From Corynebacterium falsenii (GTDB taxonomy: Bacteria; Actinomycetota; Actinomycetes; Mycobacteriales; Mycobacteriaceae): a stretch of DNA of 64,000 nt. Each line of letters starts with the position of its first letter. The first letter of the stretch is position 1. Shown in pieces: positions 10,591 through 20,185 of this stretch. Both the position numbers and the translations under genes were made by a program. The notes below the pieces were generated by a model. It saw only the letters and a program-made list of their open reading frames with translations. It was not told the origin of the DNA and made no database searches. The DNA lies in NCBI GenBank assembly GCA_001054945.1, contig JVKJ01000005.1:186001-250000 (forward strand), in the 5' to 3' direction.

Positions 10591-10600
10591 ATCACAATTT

Positions 10601-10948
10601 TCAGTCGCGGGGCTCCGGGTAGGATTCCATTCCTTCACCGGCCGTTTCACTGGGAATCTGCGTCTGCTGCGCAAGGGAATCGTTCCGCTCCGGCACATCC
10701 ACGGTCTTCAGCACAGCGGCTCGTGCCCACGTGGTCACCACATTGGGGGCGATCTCCACGTCCACTGTTTCCTCGTCAACATGCCGGATCCGACCGTGTA
10801 CGCCGGCCGTGAGCTGAACCAGCATGCCCGGAGCCAGTGTGTCCTGGAAGGCGCGGATCTCCTTCAGACGCTTGTTCTGCTTGAAGATCTGCACCAGTGG
10901 CACACCGATGAAGAGCAGCAGAATCACTGGGAGCAAAATCATTTCCAT
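10601..10948 (-). CDS. yajC: Preprotein translocase accessory subunit YajC
   Basis: Small single-pass membrane protein that associates with SecDF. From the ATG at 10946-10948 it has 115 residues: a transmembrane segment at residues 2-20 followed by VQIFKQNKRLKEIRAFQDTL and the conserved GMLVQLTAGVHGRI core, then an acidic tail. A 15-residue upstream extension is possible but would precede the membrane segment with no homology. No strong ribosome-binding site is seen; an inverted repeat GGCAC-N5-GTGCC lies directly before the start. Confidence 0.92.
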   Translation of the reverse strand: MEMILLPVILLLFIGVPLVQIFKQNKRLKEIRAFQDTLAPGMLVQLTAGVHGRIRHVDEETVDVEIAPNVVTTWARAAVLKTVDVPERNDSLAQQTQIPSETAGEGMESYPEPRD

Positions 10949-11010
10949 GGCACTTAGTGTGCCACATACCCCTTCACGTTCCCCAAAGCACAACGCCCGA
11001 GGTGTGGCCC

Positions 11011-12114
11011 TTACTCCCCGATAGCCCCTTCAGGTGGTTCCAGGCCGAGGTGCCGCCATGCCGCAGTGGTTGCCACACGTCCGCGAGGGGTCCGGCTGAC
11101 CATGCCCGCCCGCACAAGGAACGGCTCACACACCTCCTCCACTGTCGTTGGCTCCTCCCCGACTGCCAGAGCAAGTGTGTTCACTCCCACGGGTCCGCCA
11201 CCGTGTCCCCGAACGAGCGCGTCAATGACCGCTCTATCCAAGCGATCAAGCCCCTTCTCATCGACGTCGAACACCACCAGGGCCTCCCGCGCCACGTCCA
11301 GAGTGATCCCACCGTTGGCGTGCACGTCGGCAAAATCTCGGACTCGCCGCAGCAGTCGATTCGCAATGCGCGGGGTCCCGCGCGAACGGGACGCGATTTC
11401 GTGGGCTGCCTCCTCATCAATATTGACGTCCAGAATGCCCGCTGCCCTTTTGATGACTCGAGTCAGATCGGCGGCGTCATAAAATTCCATCTGCGCGGTG
11501 AAACCGAACCGATCGCGCAGTGGCCCAGTAAGCATCCCAGCGCGAGTAGTTGCACCCACCAGGGTGAAGGGGGCGACATCGATGGGGATGGACGTCGCGC
11601 CCGGTCCTTTGCCCACGATCACGTCAATGCGAAAGTCCTCCATCGCCATGTACAGCATTTCCTCCGCGGGGCGGGCAATGCGGTGGATTTCATCGATGAA
11701 GAGGATGTCGCCCTCCATGAGATTGGAGAGCATCGCGGCGAGGTCGCCCGCGCGCTCCAGTGCGGGGCCACTGGTCATCCGAAGCGACGAGCCCATTTCT
11801 TGCGCCACGATCATGGCCATCGTCGTTTTCCCCAGCCCCGGAGGCCCCGCCAAGAGGACGTGATCAGGGACCACCTTCCGCGCCCGCGCGCCCCCCAGCA
11901 CGAGATCGAGCTGTTGACGTACCTTCGGCTGGCCGATGAACTCCTCCAGGCTCCGGGGACGCAGGGACGTCTCGATGTCACCGTCTCCCGGTTGGTGCCC
12001 GCCCGACAGGTCAGGGTTGACGCCACTGTGAGCGCTGTCCGGGAGGGCAAATTCAGTCTTTTCTATCGAGGAGCGCTTGCCGGAGTGAGGGGTATCCGCA
12101 TTGCTATTCATCAT
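11011..12114 (-). CDS. ruvB: Holliday junction branch migration helicase RuvB
   Basis: Hexameric AAA+ motor that drives branch migration with RuvA. The 367-residue protein shows Walker [10 protein letters not shown], Walker B LFIDEIHR, the sensor region VGATTRAG, and the C-terminal winged helix with RTPRGRVAT. The start is one of two adjacent ATG codons preceded by AGGATCGTGA. It forms the operon ruvC-ruvA-ruvB, with 29 bases between ruvA and ruvB. Confidence 0.98.
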   Translation of the reverse strand: MMNSNADTPHSGKRSSIEKTEFALPDSAHSGVNPDLSGGHQPGDGDIETSLRPRSLEEFIGQPKVRQQLDLVLGGARARKVVPDHVLLAGPPGLGKTTMAMIVAQEMGSSLRMTSGPALERAGDLAAMLSNLMEGDILFIDEIHRIARPAEEMLYMAMEDFRIDVIVGKGPGATSIPIDVAPFTLVGATTRAGMLTGPLRDRFGFTAQMEFYDAADLTRVIKRAAGILDVNIDEEAAHEIASRSRGTPRIANRLLRRVRDFADVHANGGITLDVAREALVVFDVDEKGLDRLDRAVIDALVRGHGGGPVGVNTLALAVGEEPTTVEEVCEPFLVRAGMVSRTPRGRVATTAAWRHLGLEPPEGAIGE

Positions 12115-12143
12115 TCACGATCCTAGGTAACTGGGGCGATGGC

Positions 12144-12758
12144 TCAGGAACTGATCCGGGCCAGCGCTTGACGGAGCAAATCGGAAGAATCCAAGGGGCG
12201 GTCAGCTGGCCAATCCTGTGCCAGCGCATCCACGGTGGTTTTGGATTTGGACTCGGTGAAACCCAAACCCACCAGCGCTTCCACCACGTGTGGGAGGACG
12301 GCGGAATTGGGCAATGCGGTCTGCTCGGCACCTGGGGTGGCGACGTGCCCACCTTCGAACTCCGGGATTTTCCCCTTAAGGTCCACGGCCATACGCTCGG
12401 CCAGCCTCTTCCCCACCCCTGGAGCACGTTGCAGAGTCTTGGCGTCTCCACCCGAAACGGCTTGTGAAATCTCCACCGGGGACAACACACTCATCACACC
12501 CAAGGCAAGTCGAGCTCCCACTCCGGAGACTTTCTGCAGTGAATAGAACATGTCGCGTTCCGCTGGCGCAGAAAACGCGTAGAGGGTCTGCGAATCTTCA
12601 CGCACGACCATGGCTGTGAGCACACATGCTTCCTCACCTCGAGTCAGCTGTGCGAGCGTGCTCGCCGTGGCAGTGCAGTGGTAGCCCACACCGGCACATT
12701 CCACGACAACGTAATCCAGCCCCTTATCAATCACGGTGCCACGAAGGGAAGCAATCAC
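12144..12758 (-). CDS. ruvA: Holliday junction DNA-binding protein RuvA
   Basis: Tetrameric protein that holds the four-way junction and loads RuvB. The chosen GTG at 12756-12758 has GAAAGG eight bases upstream and gives 204 residues beginning with the conserved VIASLRGTV. Helix-hairpin-helix motifs are seen at SGVGARLALGVMS and PGVGKRLAERM, and the C-terminal RuvB-binding domain begins at EALVGLGF. A 16-residue upstream extension in the frame is considered non-coding. Confidence 0.97.
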   Translation of the reverse strand: MIASLRGTVIDKGLDYVVVECAGVGYHCTATASTLAQLTRGEEACVLTAMVVREDSQTLYAFSAPAERDMFYSLQKVSGVGARLALGVMSVLSPVEISQAVSGGDAKTLQRAPGVGKRLAERMAVDLKGKIPEFEGGHVATPGAEQTALPNSAVLPHVVEALVGLGFTESKSKTTVDALAQDWPADRPLDSSDLLRQALARISS

Positions 12759-12807
12759 TGGGTTAGCCTTTCGTTCATTCCATTTGATCTCAATCGGACA
12801 AGTCACT

Positions 12808-13377
12808 CTAAAACGAGCGATTCATCGGTGCTCTCCAGCAGTGGCAAACTGCCAGCGCGAGGGCGTCGGCCGCATCTGCGGGCTTCGGCGCCTCCGACAG
12901 GCCCAGGATGCGGGTAATCATGCGGGTCATTTGTGGTTTATCCGCTCTCCCATTGCCGGTGATGGCCTTTTTTACTTCACTGGGGGTGTACAGGTGCACT
13001 CCCAGGTTTCGGCGGGCTGCGGCGAGCATGAGCACCCCTGAGGCGTGAGCGGTGTTCATAACTGTGGACACATTGGATCGCTCGAAAACTCGTTCCAACG
13101 CCACGACATCCGGGTGGTATTCGTCCATCCATTCCTCGACAGACTCCGCCAGTTGGGCAAGCCGTCGCTCGATCGGCTCCTCCGCTGGCGTCCGCACGAC
13201 AGCAACCGACACGGGGAGCACGGCCCGTCCCCGCCCTGCCTGAACCACGGATAGCCCGCACCTTGTCAGCCCTGGGTCAATACCCATCACGCGCATTCCC
13301 TCAAGGCTGGAGGGACGAACGGGCTTGCCCCAGGTTTCAGCGGGTGCACCCCCGCCTCTGTGTGTCGCCTGTGCCAT
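12808..13377 (-). CDS. ruvC: Holliday junction resolvase RuvC
   Basis: Endonuclease that cleaves Holliday junctions. The catalytic fold starts at [11 protein letters not shown] with the first acidic residue; the others lie in VALERVFER and the C-terminal [14 protein letters not shown]. The longest frame (189 residues) has an extra 27 residues before MRVMGIDPG. Two starts are possible: the ATG at 13375-13377, which lacks a ribosome-binding site but has AT-rich sequence upstream, or the ATG at 13294-13296 with AGGGA directly before it. It is the first gene of ruvCAB. Confidence 0.95.
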   Translation of the reverse strand: MAQATHRGGGAPAETWGKPVRPSSLEGMRVMGIDPGLTRCGLSVVQAGRGRAVLPVSVAVVRTPAEEPIERRLAQLAESVEEWMDEYHPDVVALERVFERSNVSTVMNTAHASGVLMLAAARRNLGVHLYTPSEVKKAITGNGRADKPQMTRMITRILGLSEAPKPADAADALALAVCHCWRAPMNRSF

Positions 13378-13462
13378 AGTATTTTGAATTTAGCACACGT
13401 GATCGAATCAACGGTGAATCGCCGGCGCCGGGTCACTCGACCCTCGTGAGCTGAGAGATCGG

Positions 13463-13468
13463 TAGCAT
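13463..13468 (+). promoter_or_regulatory. Candidate -10 box for the DUF3817 gene (near-leaderless)
   Basis: TAGCAT lies nine bases before the ATG, which leaves room for only a very short or no 5' leader. No convincing -35 box or ribosome-binding site is seen. Confidence 0.4.
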
Positions 13469-13477
13469 TGGAAAACC

Positions 13478-13942
13478 ATGACGCCTAAAAAGCTATACGC
13501 CACCGTTGCATTCGGCGAGGTCATTACCTGGAGCCTCCTGATCCTCGCCATGGTTCTCAAGTACGCAGCTCATCAACCGCAATTCGTGCCGATGGCCGGC
13601 CCCATCCACGGCTTCATCTTCCTTTGTTTCTGCATCGTGACCGTCATCGTGTGGGTGAACAACCGTTGGACGGCAGGCCGGGGCGTCCTTGGCCTGCTCA
13701 GCGCCGTCATCCCTTTCGCAACGGTCCCCTTCGAGCGGAAGGCTGATCGTGACGGGCTCCTGGATCAAAGCTGGCGGTTCCGCGACGGGTCTTCCGACGT
13801 GCCGGCAACCTTCCCGGAACGTATGTTGTCCTTTATTGTCCGCAAGCCGGCCACGGCGCTGATCTCGCTGCTCATCCTCGCCGTCATCGTCTTCGTCATT
13901 CTCCTCGCTGCAGGTAACCCTGCAGAGATGCTTAAGAAGTAG
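13478..13942 (+). CDS. DUF3817-like integral membrane protein
   Basis: Function unknown. The 154-residue protein has hydrophobic segments at about residues 12-28, 42-62, 70-84 and 128-148. The first part (FGEVITWSLLILAMVLKY, GPIHGFIFLCF) matches the DUF3817/YdzA pattern, in which a conserved His sits in GPIHG. It is followed by a soluble loop and a final membrane span. It is transcribed divergently from ruvC and ends opposite yebC. A -10-like TAGCAT lies just upstream and there is no clear ribosome-binding site, which suggests a leaderless message. Confidence 0.75.
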   Translation: MTPKKLYATVAFGEVITWSLLILAMVLKYAAHQPQFVPMAGPIHGFIFLCFCIVTVIVWVNNRWTAGRGVLGLLSAVIPFATVPFERKADRDGLLDQSWRFRDGSSDVPATFPERMLSFIVRKPATALISLLILAVIVFVILLAAGNPAEMLKK

Positions 13943-14026
13943 CCACCTATATGTGACGGGCACCCGCGCGGGGCTCCTGCTACATCCCCACCCATGAAAC
14001 TCGCCCCGACTCACCTCAGCGAAGAA

Positions 14027-14063
14027 CCCCGCCGCCGTGGTCTACGGAACCACTGCAACGGGG
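14027..14063 (-). terminator. Possible terminator for yebC
   Basis: An interrupted stem (CCCCG with CGGGG outside, GTGGT with ACCAC inside) lies downstream of yebC. On the minus strand it is followed by TTCTTCG, a weak T-rich tail. Confidence 0.45.
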
Positions 14064-14091
14064 CTATTGAGCAACTGTTGGTCAGCGCCTC

Positions 14092-14844
14092 CTAGACGTC
14101 CAACTCCTCCAACACCTCGTCACTCAAGGCCATGTTGGTGAACACGTTCTGCACATCGTCCGATTCTTCCAGGACGTCGATGAGGTTCAGCACCTTCTTC
14201 GCCGTCGAGGCATCTGCGGGGACCTCCATGGATGCACGGAAATCCTGCTCCACTGAGTCATACTCGATCTCCGCGGTCTTCAGTGCTTCGCGCACCGCCA
14301 TCATGTCCGCGGATTCGCAGACGACTTCGAACTTCTCCCCAAGGTCGTTAACCTCTTCGGCGCCGGCATCCAGCACCGCCATCAGAAGGTCGTCCTCCGA
14401 CAGTTCACCCTTCTCCACGATGGCGATGCCCTTGCGGTTGAACATGTACGCCACGGAGCCAGCGTCCGCCATGTTGCCGCCGTTCTTGTTCATCGCCGTG
14501 CGCACGTCCGTGGTCGCGCGATTGCGGTTATCGGTGAGGCACTCGATAAGCATGGCCACACCGTTTGGCCCGTATCCTTCGTACATCACGGTTTCCCAGT
14601 CGGCACCCCCGGCTTCCTCGCCGGATCCGCGCTTGCGGGCGCGCTCAATATTATCGTTGGGCACCGAGGACTTCTTGGCCTTCGTGACCGCATCCTGCAG
14701 GGTGGGGTTTGCAGACGGGTCTCCACCACCGGTGCGCGCTGCCACTTCGATATTTTTGACAAGCTTGGCGAATTCCTTGCCTCGCTTCGCGTCATTGGCA
14801 GCTTTTTTGTGCTTCGTTGTTGCCCACTTTGAATGGCCGGACAT
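14092..14844 (-). CDS. yebC: YebC/PmpR family DNA-binding protein
   Basis: Member of the TACO1/YebC family, described as transcriptional regulators and, in recent work, as translation factors. The 250-residue sequence begins [14 protein letters not shown], the family signature, and contains [10 protein letters not shown] and the central acidic domains. AGAGGA precedes the ATG. It lies downstream of the pdxS-tesB-pdxT group, close to the ruv genes, as in many bacteria. Which role applies here cannot be read from sequence. Confidence 0.93.
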   Translation of the reverse strand: MSGHSKWATTKHKKAANDAKRGKEFAKLVKNIEVAARTGGGDPSANPTLQDAVTKAKKSSVPNDNIERARKRGSGEEAGGADWETVMYEGYGPNGVAMLIECLTDNRNRATTDVRTAMNKNGGNMADAGSVAYMFNRKGIAIVEKGELSEDDLLMAVLDAGAEEVNDLGEKFEVVCESADMMAVREALKTAEIEYDSVEQDFRASMEVPADASTAKKVLNLIDVLEESDDVQNVFTNMALSDEVLEELDV

Positions 14845-14930
14845 AGTCCTCTTTCGAATCTTTGGGGATCTCTTACTTCAGTGTTCTCGTCCAGATTACT
14901 ACCCCTGGAAAACTGAACGCGATCGACATA

Positions 14931-15554
14931 TCAGTAAGTTCGTTGATTTTCTCGAACAATATCGAGGAAGTATTCGTGAACGCGGGTGTCATCCGTCAAC
15001 TCCGGATGGAAGCTACAGCCCAGGACGTTGCCCTCGCGCACGGCAACCACGGTTCCGTCGGGGACCGTTGCCAGGGTGTGGACGCCACTGCCTACCTCCA
15101 CGACCTTGGGAGCCCGAATGAAGACGGCGTGCACCGGGGAATCAATGCCGATGAAGTCCAACTGCGTTTCAAAGCTATCCACCTGCCTGCCAAACGCGTT
15201 CCGCCGAACGGAAATATCCAGGGAGTGGAAGCTTTGAGCATCTGGCCGGGTATCCAGAACCTCATCGGCGAGCATGATCAAGCCCGCGCACGTGCCAAAA
15301 GTGGGCAGTCCTTCCGCAATTGCCTGCTGAATCGGCTCAACCATGTTCGACAAAACAAGCAGTCGGGAGATCGTCGTGGATTCGCCACCGGGGATGACCA
15401 GGCCGTCGAGCCCTTCCAGATGCTCCGCGCGCCGAACAGCAATGACGTCGGCGCCGAGCTGTTCCAGCATGGCAACGTGCTCAGCGAACCCGCCCTGCAC
15501 GGACAGCACGCCGATACGGGCCGCGGGGGTTGTTACTTGTTTACTTTCGGCCAC
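14931..15554 (-). CDS. pdxT: Pyridoxal 5'-phosphate synthase glutaminase subunit PdxT
   Basis: Glutamine amidotransferase that feeds ammonia to PdxS for vitamin B6 synthesis. The chosen GTG at 15552-15554 has GAAGGA six bases upstream and gives 207 residues, close to the family length; the frame is open a further 27 codons upstream without homology. The catalytic cysteine lies in FGTCAGLIML, the His-Glu pair in CSFHPELTDD, and the IGVLSVQGGF start and PGGESTT are typical. Unusually, tesB lies between pdxS and pdxT, as in mycobacteria. Confidence 0.95.
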   Translation of the reverse strand: MAESKQVTTPAARIGVLSVQGGFAEHVAMLEQLGADVIAVRRAEHLEGLDGLVIPGGESTTISRLLVLSNMVEPIQQAIAEGLPTFGTCAGLIMLADEVLDTRPDAQSFHSLDISVRRNAFGRQVDSFETQLDFIGIDSPVHAVFIRAPKVVEVGSGVHTLATVPDGTVVAVREGNVLGCSFHPELTDDTRVHEYFLDIVRENQRTY

Positions 15555-15650
15555 GATTGTCCTTCGTTGGGTCGTCCAAAAACTGTGAGTGTCTGAACCT
15601 GGGGCATCCGGACCCAGGCCCTCTGAAACCGGCACCCAAAATCCGAGGTG

Positions 15651-16550
15651 TCAGAAACCTTTAATGGGAACGCCGTTGCCCTTCCCCTTGAGCGTGCGGG
15701 TCAGTCCCTCTTGGGTGGCCACGGCGACGAGCTCTCCTGCTTGATTGAAGATGCGGCCCTGCGTGATGGCCCGTCCGCCATGCGCGTTGGGAGATGTCTG
15801 ATCATATAGCAGCCACTCATCAGCGCGGAACGGACGCATAAACCACAGGGCGTGATCGAGGGAGGCCTCCTGAAAACCGGCGTTGCCGTGAGGGACCAAT
15901 GCCCCGGAGAGCAAAGTCATGTCCGACATGTATGCCAACGTGCAGACGTGGAACGTCTCATCATCCGGCAATCGAGACTTTGATTTGAACCAAACGACCT
16001 GCTGTGCGGCGGCGTGTTTGTTGGGCTCGAACTGCCCCTGAGGGACGATGCGAATGTCCCATTCGCTCCATTCTTCGAGCAAGGCGCGACGGACCGCTGG
16101 CATGTCCTCGGTGCGGACTTCAACCGATTCTGGATCTGGCACCCGACGCATGGTATCCGAATGCTCAGGCCCCTCATCATCGCGGATGTGGAAGCTTGCC
16201 TGCATGATGAAAATGGGCTTCCCGTTTTGCATGGCCTTTACCGACCGAGCGACGAAAGACCGGCCGTCGCGTACTCGGTCAACCAGGTACACGGTGGGTT
16301 CGTCGGACTTGCCAGCCGCGACGAAATACCCGTGGAGAGAATGCACCTGGTGTTCCTCACCCACCGTGTGCGTAGCCGCCACCAGCGCCTGAGCGGCCAC
16401 CTGCCCACCAAAGGTCCGCGACAGTGTGGAGGGGATCACCTGACCGCGGAAGATATCCCTGTCGATCCGCTCCAAATCCAGCACATCCAAGATGCGCGGG
16501 TGCGCCCCGGAGGTGTGGGCGGAAAACGTGCCCGGGCTGAACGGCGGCAT
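15651..16550 (-). CDS. tesB: Acyl-CoA thioesterase II
   Basis: Double hot-dog-fold thioesterase that hydrolyses acyl-CoA to free acid and CoA. The 299-residue protein has the N-terminal FGGQVAAQAL and SLHGYFV, then the second half with the catalytic Asp in AYMSDMTLL, SLDHALWFMRPF, and the Gln in ATQEGLTR. Its ATG lies five bases after the pdxS stop, so it is in the same transcript. The ribosome-binding site is weak, which suggests coupling to pdxS translation. Confidence 0.93.
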   Translation of the reverse strand: MPPFSPGTFSAHTSGAHPRILDVLDLERIDRDIFRGQVIPSTLSRTFGGQVAAQALVAATHTVGEEHQVHSLHGYFVAAGKSDEPTVYLVDRVRDGRSFVARSVKAMQNGKPIFIMQASFHIRDDEGPEHSDTMRRVPDPESVEVRTEDMPAVRRALLEEWSEWDIRIVPQGQFEPNKHAAAQQVVWFKSKSRLPDDETFHVCTLAYMSDMTLLSGALVPHGNAGFQEASLDHALWFMRPFRADEWLLYDQTSPNAHGGRAITQGRIFNQAGELVAVATQEGLTRTLKGKGNGVPIKGF

Positions 16551-16555
16551 TGGAC

Positions 16556-17449
16556 TTACCAGCCGCGCTCGGCCAGACGGTGTGGCTGGGGCAGATCGTC
16601 GACGTTGATGCCCACCATGGCTTCGCCCAGGCCGCGGGATACGTCGGCGATCGTCTTCGGATCGTCGAAGTTCTGCGTAGCCTGAACGATCGCGCGAGCG
16701 CGCTTGGCTGGATCACCTGACTTGAAGATGCCGGATCCTACAAAGACGCCCTCGGCACCCAGCTGCATCATCATGGCAGCATCGGCTGGGGTGGCAATGC
16801 CACCGGCGGTGAAGAGCACGACTGGGAGCTTTCCGTTCTTGGCAACTTCCTTGACCAGTTCATACGGTGCCTGCAATTCCTTTGCAGCCACGTAGAGCTC
16901 ATCTTCCGCCATGGAGTGCAGGCGATTGATTTCAGCCCGAATCGTGCGCATGTGCGTCACGGCATTCGATACATCGCCGGTGCCGGCCTCTCCCTTGGAG
17001 CGGATCATGGCCGCGCCCTCGTTGATACGGCGCAGGGCTTCACCGAGGTTGGTAGCACCACAAACGAATGGCACCGTGAAGTCGAACTTATCGATGTGGT
17101 TCTTGTAGTCAGCTGGGGTGAGCACCTCGGACTCGTCGATGAAATCAACGCCCAAAGACTCCAGCACCCGAGCCTCCATGAAATGCCCGATCCGGGCCTT
17201 TGCCATGACCGGGATGGATACAGAGTCGATGATGCCTTCGATCATGTCCGGATCGGACATGCGGGACACGCCGCCCTGGGCTCGGATATCAGCGGGAACG
17301 CGTTCCAGGGCCATGACGGCGGTAGCTCCGGCGTCCTCAGCGATCTTGGCTTGTTCCGGCGTGACCACATCCATGATCACACCGCCCTTCAACATGTCGG
17401 CCAGGCCGCGCTTCACGCGAGCTGTCCCTGTTTCAGAACTTTGAGTCAC
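16556..17449 (-). CDS. pdxS: Pyridoxal 5'-phosphate synthase subunit PdxS
   Basis: TIM-barrel synthase that makes PLP from ribose 5-phosphate, glyceraldehyde 3-phosphate and ammonia supplied by PdxT. The 297-residue protein begins [18 protein letters not shown], with the conserved RMSDP, the Schiff-base Lys in MAKARIGHF, and the phosphate-binding [12 protein letters not shown] and FTAGGIATP. The GTG start has GGGAAG upstream. No divergent MocR-type regulator (pdxR) is next to it in this window. Confidence 0.97.
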   Translation of the reverse strand: MTQSSETGTARVKRGLADMLKGGVIMDVVTPEQAKIAEDAGATAVMALERVPADIRAQGGVSRMSDPDMIEGIIDSVSIPVMAKARIGHFMEARVLESLGVDFIDESEVLTPADYKNHIDKFDFTVPFVCGATNLGEALRRINEGAAMIRSKGEAGTGDVSNAVTHMRTIRAEINRLHSMAEDELYVAAKELQAPYELVKEVAKNGKLPVVLFTAGGIATPADAAMMMQLGAEGVFVGSGIFKSGDPAKRARAIVQATQNFDDPKTIADVSRGLGEAMVGINVDDLPQPHRLAERGW

Positions 17450-17507
17450 AGCAATACTTCCCGTCGATCGAAAAGGTTGATTACACGATGTGACTAGTCT
17501 AACTGGT

Positions 17508-17999
17508 CTACTTTCGGGCCAAATTTATATCCCCGGGTGAAAGGGCTTCATAATATTCCGGCAGCGGTGCGGATCCGGCTAAGTGCAGCAACCGAACCTC
17601 TCGCCGCGCCCGAACAGTACGAGTATCAGCCACGGCGTCATTATAAAAACGGGCCGCGAGGTCCACCCGGGCGGAGGCATCCACAAAGGCGGCATGCCGG
17701 AACACCTCGTCTGACGTGGCCCGGAGCAGCTGATTCTCCACGTCGCTGCGCGCACCCATATCCCTTGCTTTCAGCGGAACGCGACTAACCTGGTGCGCCC
17801 GGTCGGCCAACGCGGGCTGCAGTGCGGCTATCACCCCGGACCGAGCCGCCAGCGCTCCCTCGAGAGACACGCGTGCAGAGTCTGTGCGTATGTGAAGTCG
17901 ATTCAGGCGGGAGGCAATACCACTGGCCCACAGGCCGACCATGGCAAGGATCACCAGGGCTACGAGCACAATTCCGAGCCACAGCGGAAGTGAAATCAC
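17508..17999 (-). CDS. LemA-like membrane protein
   Basis: Function unknown. The 163-residue protein has one N-terminal transmembrane segment (about residues 5-25) followed by a helical region that resembles the LemA family, most clearly in [17 protein letters not shown]. It follows pimA by 57 bases with GAGGGAGG before its GTG, so it is probably the last gene of the thrS-pimA transcript. The LemA assignment rests on this short pattern and is tentative. Confidence 0.7.
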   Translation of the reverse strand: MISLPLWLGIVLVALVILAMVGLWASGIASRLNRLHIRTDSARVSLEGALAARSGVIAALQPALADRAHQVSRVPLKARDMGARSDVENQLLRATSDEVFRHAAFVDASARVDLAARFYNDAVADTRTVRARREVRLLHLAGSAPLPEYYEALSPGDINLARK

Positions 18000-18056
18000 G
18001 CGATGACCTCCCTCAGGATCGGCGGGCGGACAGTGCAGATCCGAATATCGGCAGCT

Positions 18057-19241
18057 CTAAGCAATGTGAACCGCCCGTCCCGGCGTCACTACGGTGTCGT
18101 ACACCTGCTCAACTCGGCTAGTCACCGTGGACCAATCGAAGTCCCGGCTCCGTACGGACCCGGCTGTCGCCAATCGGTGCCTCCGCCCATCGTCACTCAA
18201 CAACCTCACGACCTGCTCTGTGAGGTCTGAAGCGTCTCCATTGCGGAAAAGCGCCGCGGATTGGCCGTTCTGGGATACCGCTCGAAATGCTGGCAGATCG
18301 CTGGCCAAGACTGCCGTGCCGGCCGCCATGCCCTCCACGAGAACGATCCCGAAACTCTCTCCGCCTGTGTTCGGGGCCACGTACACCGCACTGGCAGCCA
18401 GTGCGGACGCTTTGTCCTCGTCGCTAATCCGCCCCAGAATCCGCACGTTGGCTTGGGAGGGCCCCAGCCCTTCCACGCAGCTCAACCCCTGCTGGCGGAT
18501 TCTCTCTTGCAGGCTATCGATCGAGCCACCGCCAGCAATCATCAATTCCGCGTCCGGGACTTCCCGAACGATATCCGGCATCGCCGTCAAGAGAACTTGC
18601 AGACCTTTGCGGGGCTCATCGAATCGGCCCAAGAACATCAACCGCGGACGCGCGGGGTCTAGCCCCTTGAGAGGTGTCGCAGCTCGGTAGATCGACGTCT
18701 CCACTCCATTGGGGATCAACACCGGATCACCCGCCAGATTTTCCACCTGCCAGCGCCGAGCCTCCTCGGACACGGCAATGCCCCCATGGATGCGCTCCAA
18801 CAATGGTCGCAACACCGGCAGCGCGACCTTCAACAGCTTCGACTCGCTCGCTGAAGCGTGATAGGTCGCCACAACAGGCCCCTCCACCTGCGCCAGGGTG
18901 ATCATCGAATACGACGGCGAGTTCGGTTCATGGATATGCACCACATCGAATTCGTTGTGCTTAATCCACCGCCTGATGTGGCGAAAGGTCTTCGGTCCAA
19001 AGCTCAATCGAGCCACCGAACCGTTGTACTTGATCGGAATCGAGCCCCCACCGAGTTCCACGAACTCCGGCACCTGCGAATGGTCTTCCCCGGGGCCGAT
19101 CAAGCTCACGAAGTGCCCGCGCCGGCGCAACTCCGCGCACAGCTCGATGGCGTGGATCTGCACGCCACCGGGCTCATCGAAAGAGTACGGACACACCATG
19201 CCGATACGCATGGGCCGGATGGCGGTAGACAGTGGCGTCAC
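18057..19241 (-). CDS. pimA: Phosphatidyl-myo-inositol mannosyltransferase PimA
   Basis: GT4 glycosyltransferase that transfers the first mannose from GDP-mannose to phosphatidylinositol at the inner face of the membrane, starting PIM, LM and LAM synthesis. It has MRIGMVCPYSFDEPGGVQ, HEPNSPS, FLGRFDEPRKG and the C-terminal EX7E motif in ESFGIVLVEGMAAG. The chosen GTG (19239-19241) overlaps the stop of the upstream acyltransferase gene as GTGA and gives 394 residues; an in-frame ATG at 19211 begins exactly at MRIGM and is the main alternative. It belongs to the pgsA-acyltransferase-pimA operon. Confidence 0.95.
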   Translation of the reverse strand: MTPLSTAIRPMRIGMVCPYSFDEPGGVQIHAIELCAELRRRGHFVSLIGPGEDHSQVPEFVELGGGSIPIKYNGSVARLSFGPKTFRHIRRWIKHNEFDVVHIHEPNSPSYSMITLAQVEGPVVATYHASASESKLLKVALPVLRPLLERIHGGIAVSEEARRWQVENLAGDPVLIPNGVETSIYRAATPLKGLDPARPRLMFLGRFDEPRKGLQVLLTAMPDIVREVPDAELMIAGGGSIDSLQERIRQQGLSCVEGLGPSQANVRILGRISDEDKASALAASAVYVAPNTGGESFGIVLVEGMAAGTAVLASDLPAFRAVSQNGQSAALFRNGDASDLTEQVVRLLSDDGRRHRLATAGSVRSRDFDWSTVTSRVEQVYDTVVTPGRAVHIA

Positions 19242-20185
19242 TGTGCCACCCCCATCCGTTCCAGTCGGCGCGCGGACAGATCCGAGAACCACAATGGCTG
19301 CAGCATATGCCAGTCGGCAGGATGAGCCGCGATGTCACGAGCGAATTCATCGGCCTGTTCTTGCACGATGTCATTCACCGAATGCGTAGTGTCGAGCGGT
19401 GCGCTCACTCGGAATCGCCACGGCACTGTCTTTCCGGCACTCGAGCCGGCTCCACTGCGTCGCTCATCCTCGAAACTCACATGGGCGACGTGGAGTTTCG
19501 CACCGGTCGTTTTGGCGAGTCTCGCCGCTCCCGTCGGCATGGAGGTCTGCTCGCCGAAAAAGTTCACCACCGCCCCGTGCCCGGTGAGGTCGCGCTCCCC
19601 CATAAGGCACACGATCCCGCCCGCACGCAGCACTTTCTCCATCTGCGTCATCGGGGGATCCTGCTCCCCCGTCAAGGCAATGACGTTGAATCCCAGTGAC
19701 TCCCGAAATTCCACGAACGCCTGGAACAAGCTCTCTGGCTTGAGCCGCTCTGCGACCGTCGTGAATTCCCCATGGTGCTGAACCAGCCACATGCCCGCCA
19801 TATCCCAATTACCAGAGTGCGGCAGCGCTAAGACCACCCCGCGCCCACGTGAAATCGATGCGTCCAAGGTGTTCAGGCTGGCTGCGTCGAACCCACGATT
19901 CAACCGCGCAGCCAGTTCCGGCCCCGCCAGCGCCGGTAGTTGAAAGGCTTCGCGCCAATATCGCAAATAGGATCGCATTGATCTCCGCACGAGATCGCGG
20001 GTCACGTGCTCCGGCCCCACCACCCGCGACAAATTCTTGCGGAGCTGCTCGGGTCCCCGACCTTTTTTGGACGCCACATCCGCCATCATGTCGAACAGTC
20101 GAACAGCCAGTGGCTCAGGTAGCCGGGCTGTGAGAGCCCAACCCGCCTTATATGCGAACGCAGACAAGTCCTCAGATATGGTCAC
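19238..20185 (-). CDS. PIM acyltransferase (PatA-like, lauroyl/htrB superfamily)
   Basis: Membrane-associated acyltransferase of the LPLAT/HtrB superfamily. By position between pgsA and pimA it should acylate the mannose of phosphatidylinositol mannosides, as PatA does in mycobacteria. The catalytic HX4D is seen as HSGNWD near residue 122 and the second conserved block as GERDLTGHG. It has 315 residues. The GTG start overlaps the pgsA stop as GTGA and its own stop overlaps the pimA start, so all three are likely translationally coupled. Confidence 0.9.
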   Translation of the reverse strand: MTISEDLSAFAYKAGWALTARLPEPLAVRLFDMMADVASKKGRGPEQLRKNLSRVVGPEHVTRDLVRRSMRSYLRYWREAFQLPALAGPELAARLNRGFDAASLNTLDASISRGRGVVLALPHSGNWDMAGMWLVQHHGEFTTVAERLKPESLFQAFVEFRESLGFNVIALTGEQDPPMTQMEKVLRAGGIVCLMGERDLTGHGAVVNFFGEQTSMPTGAARLAKTTGAKLHVAHVSFEDERRSGAGSSAGKTVPWRFRVSAPLDTTHSVNDIVQEQADEFARDIAAHPADWHMLQPLWFSDLSARRLERMGVAQ

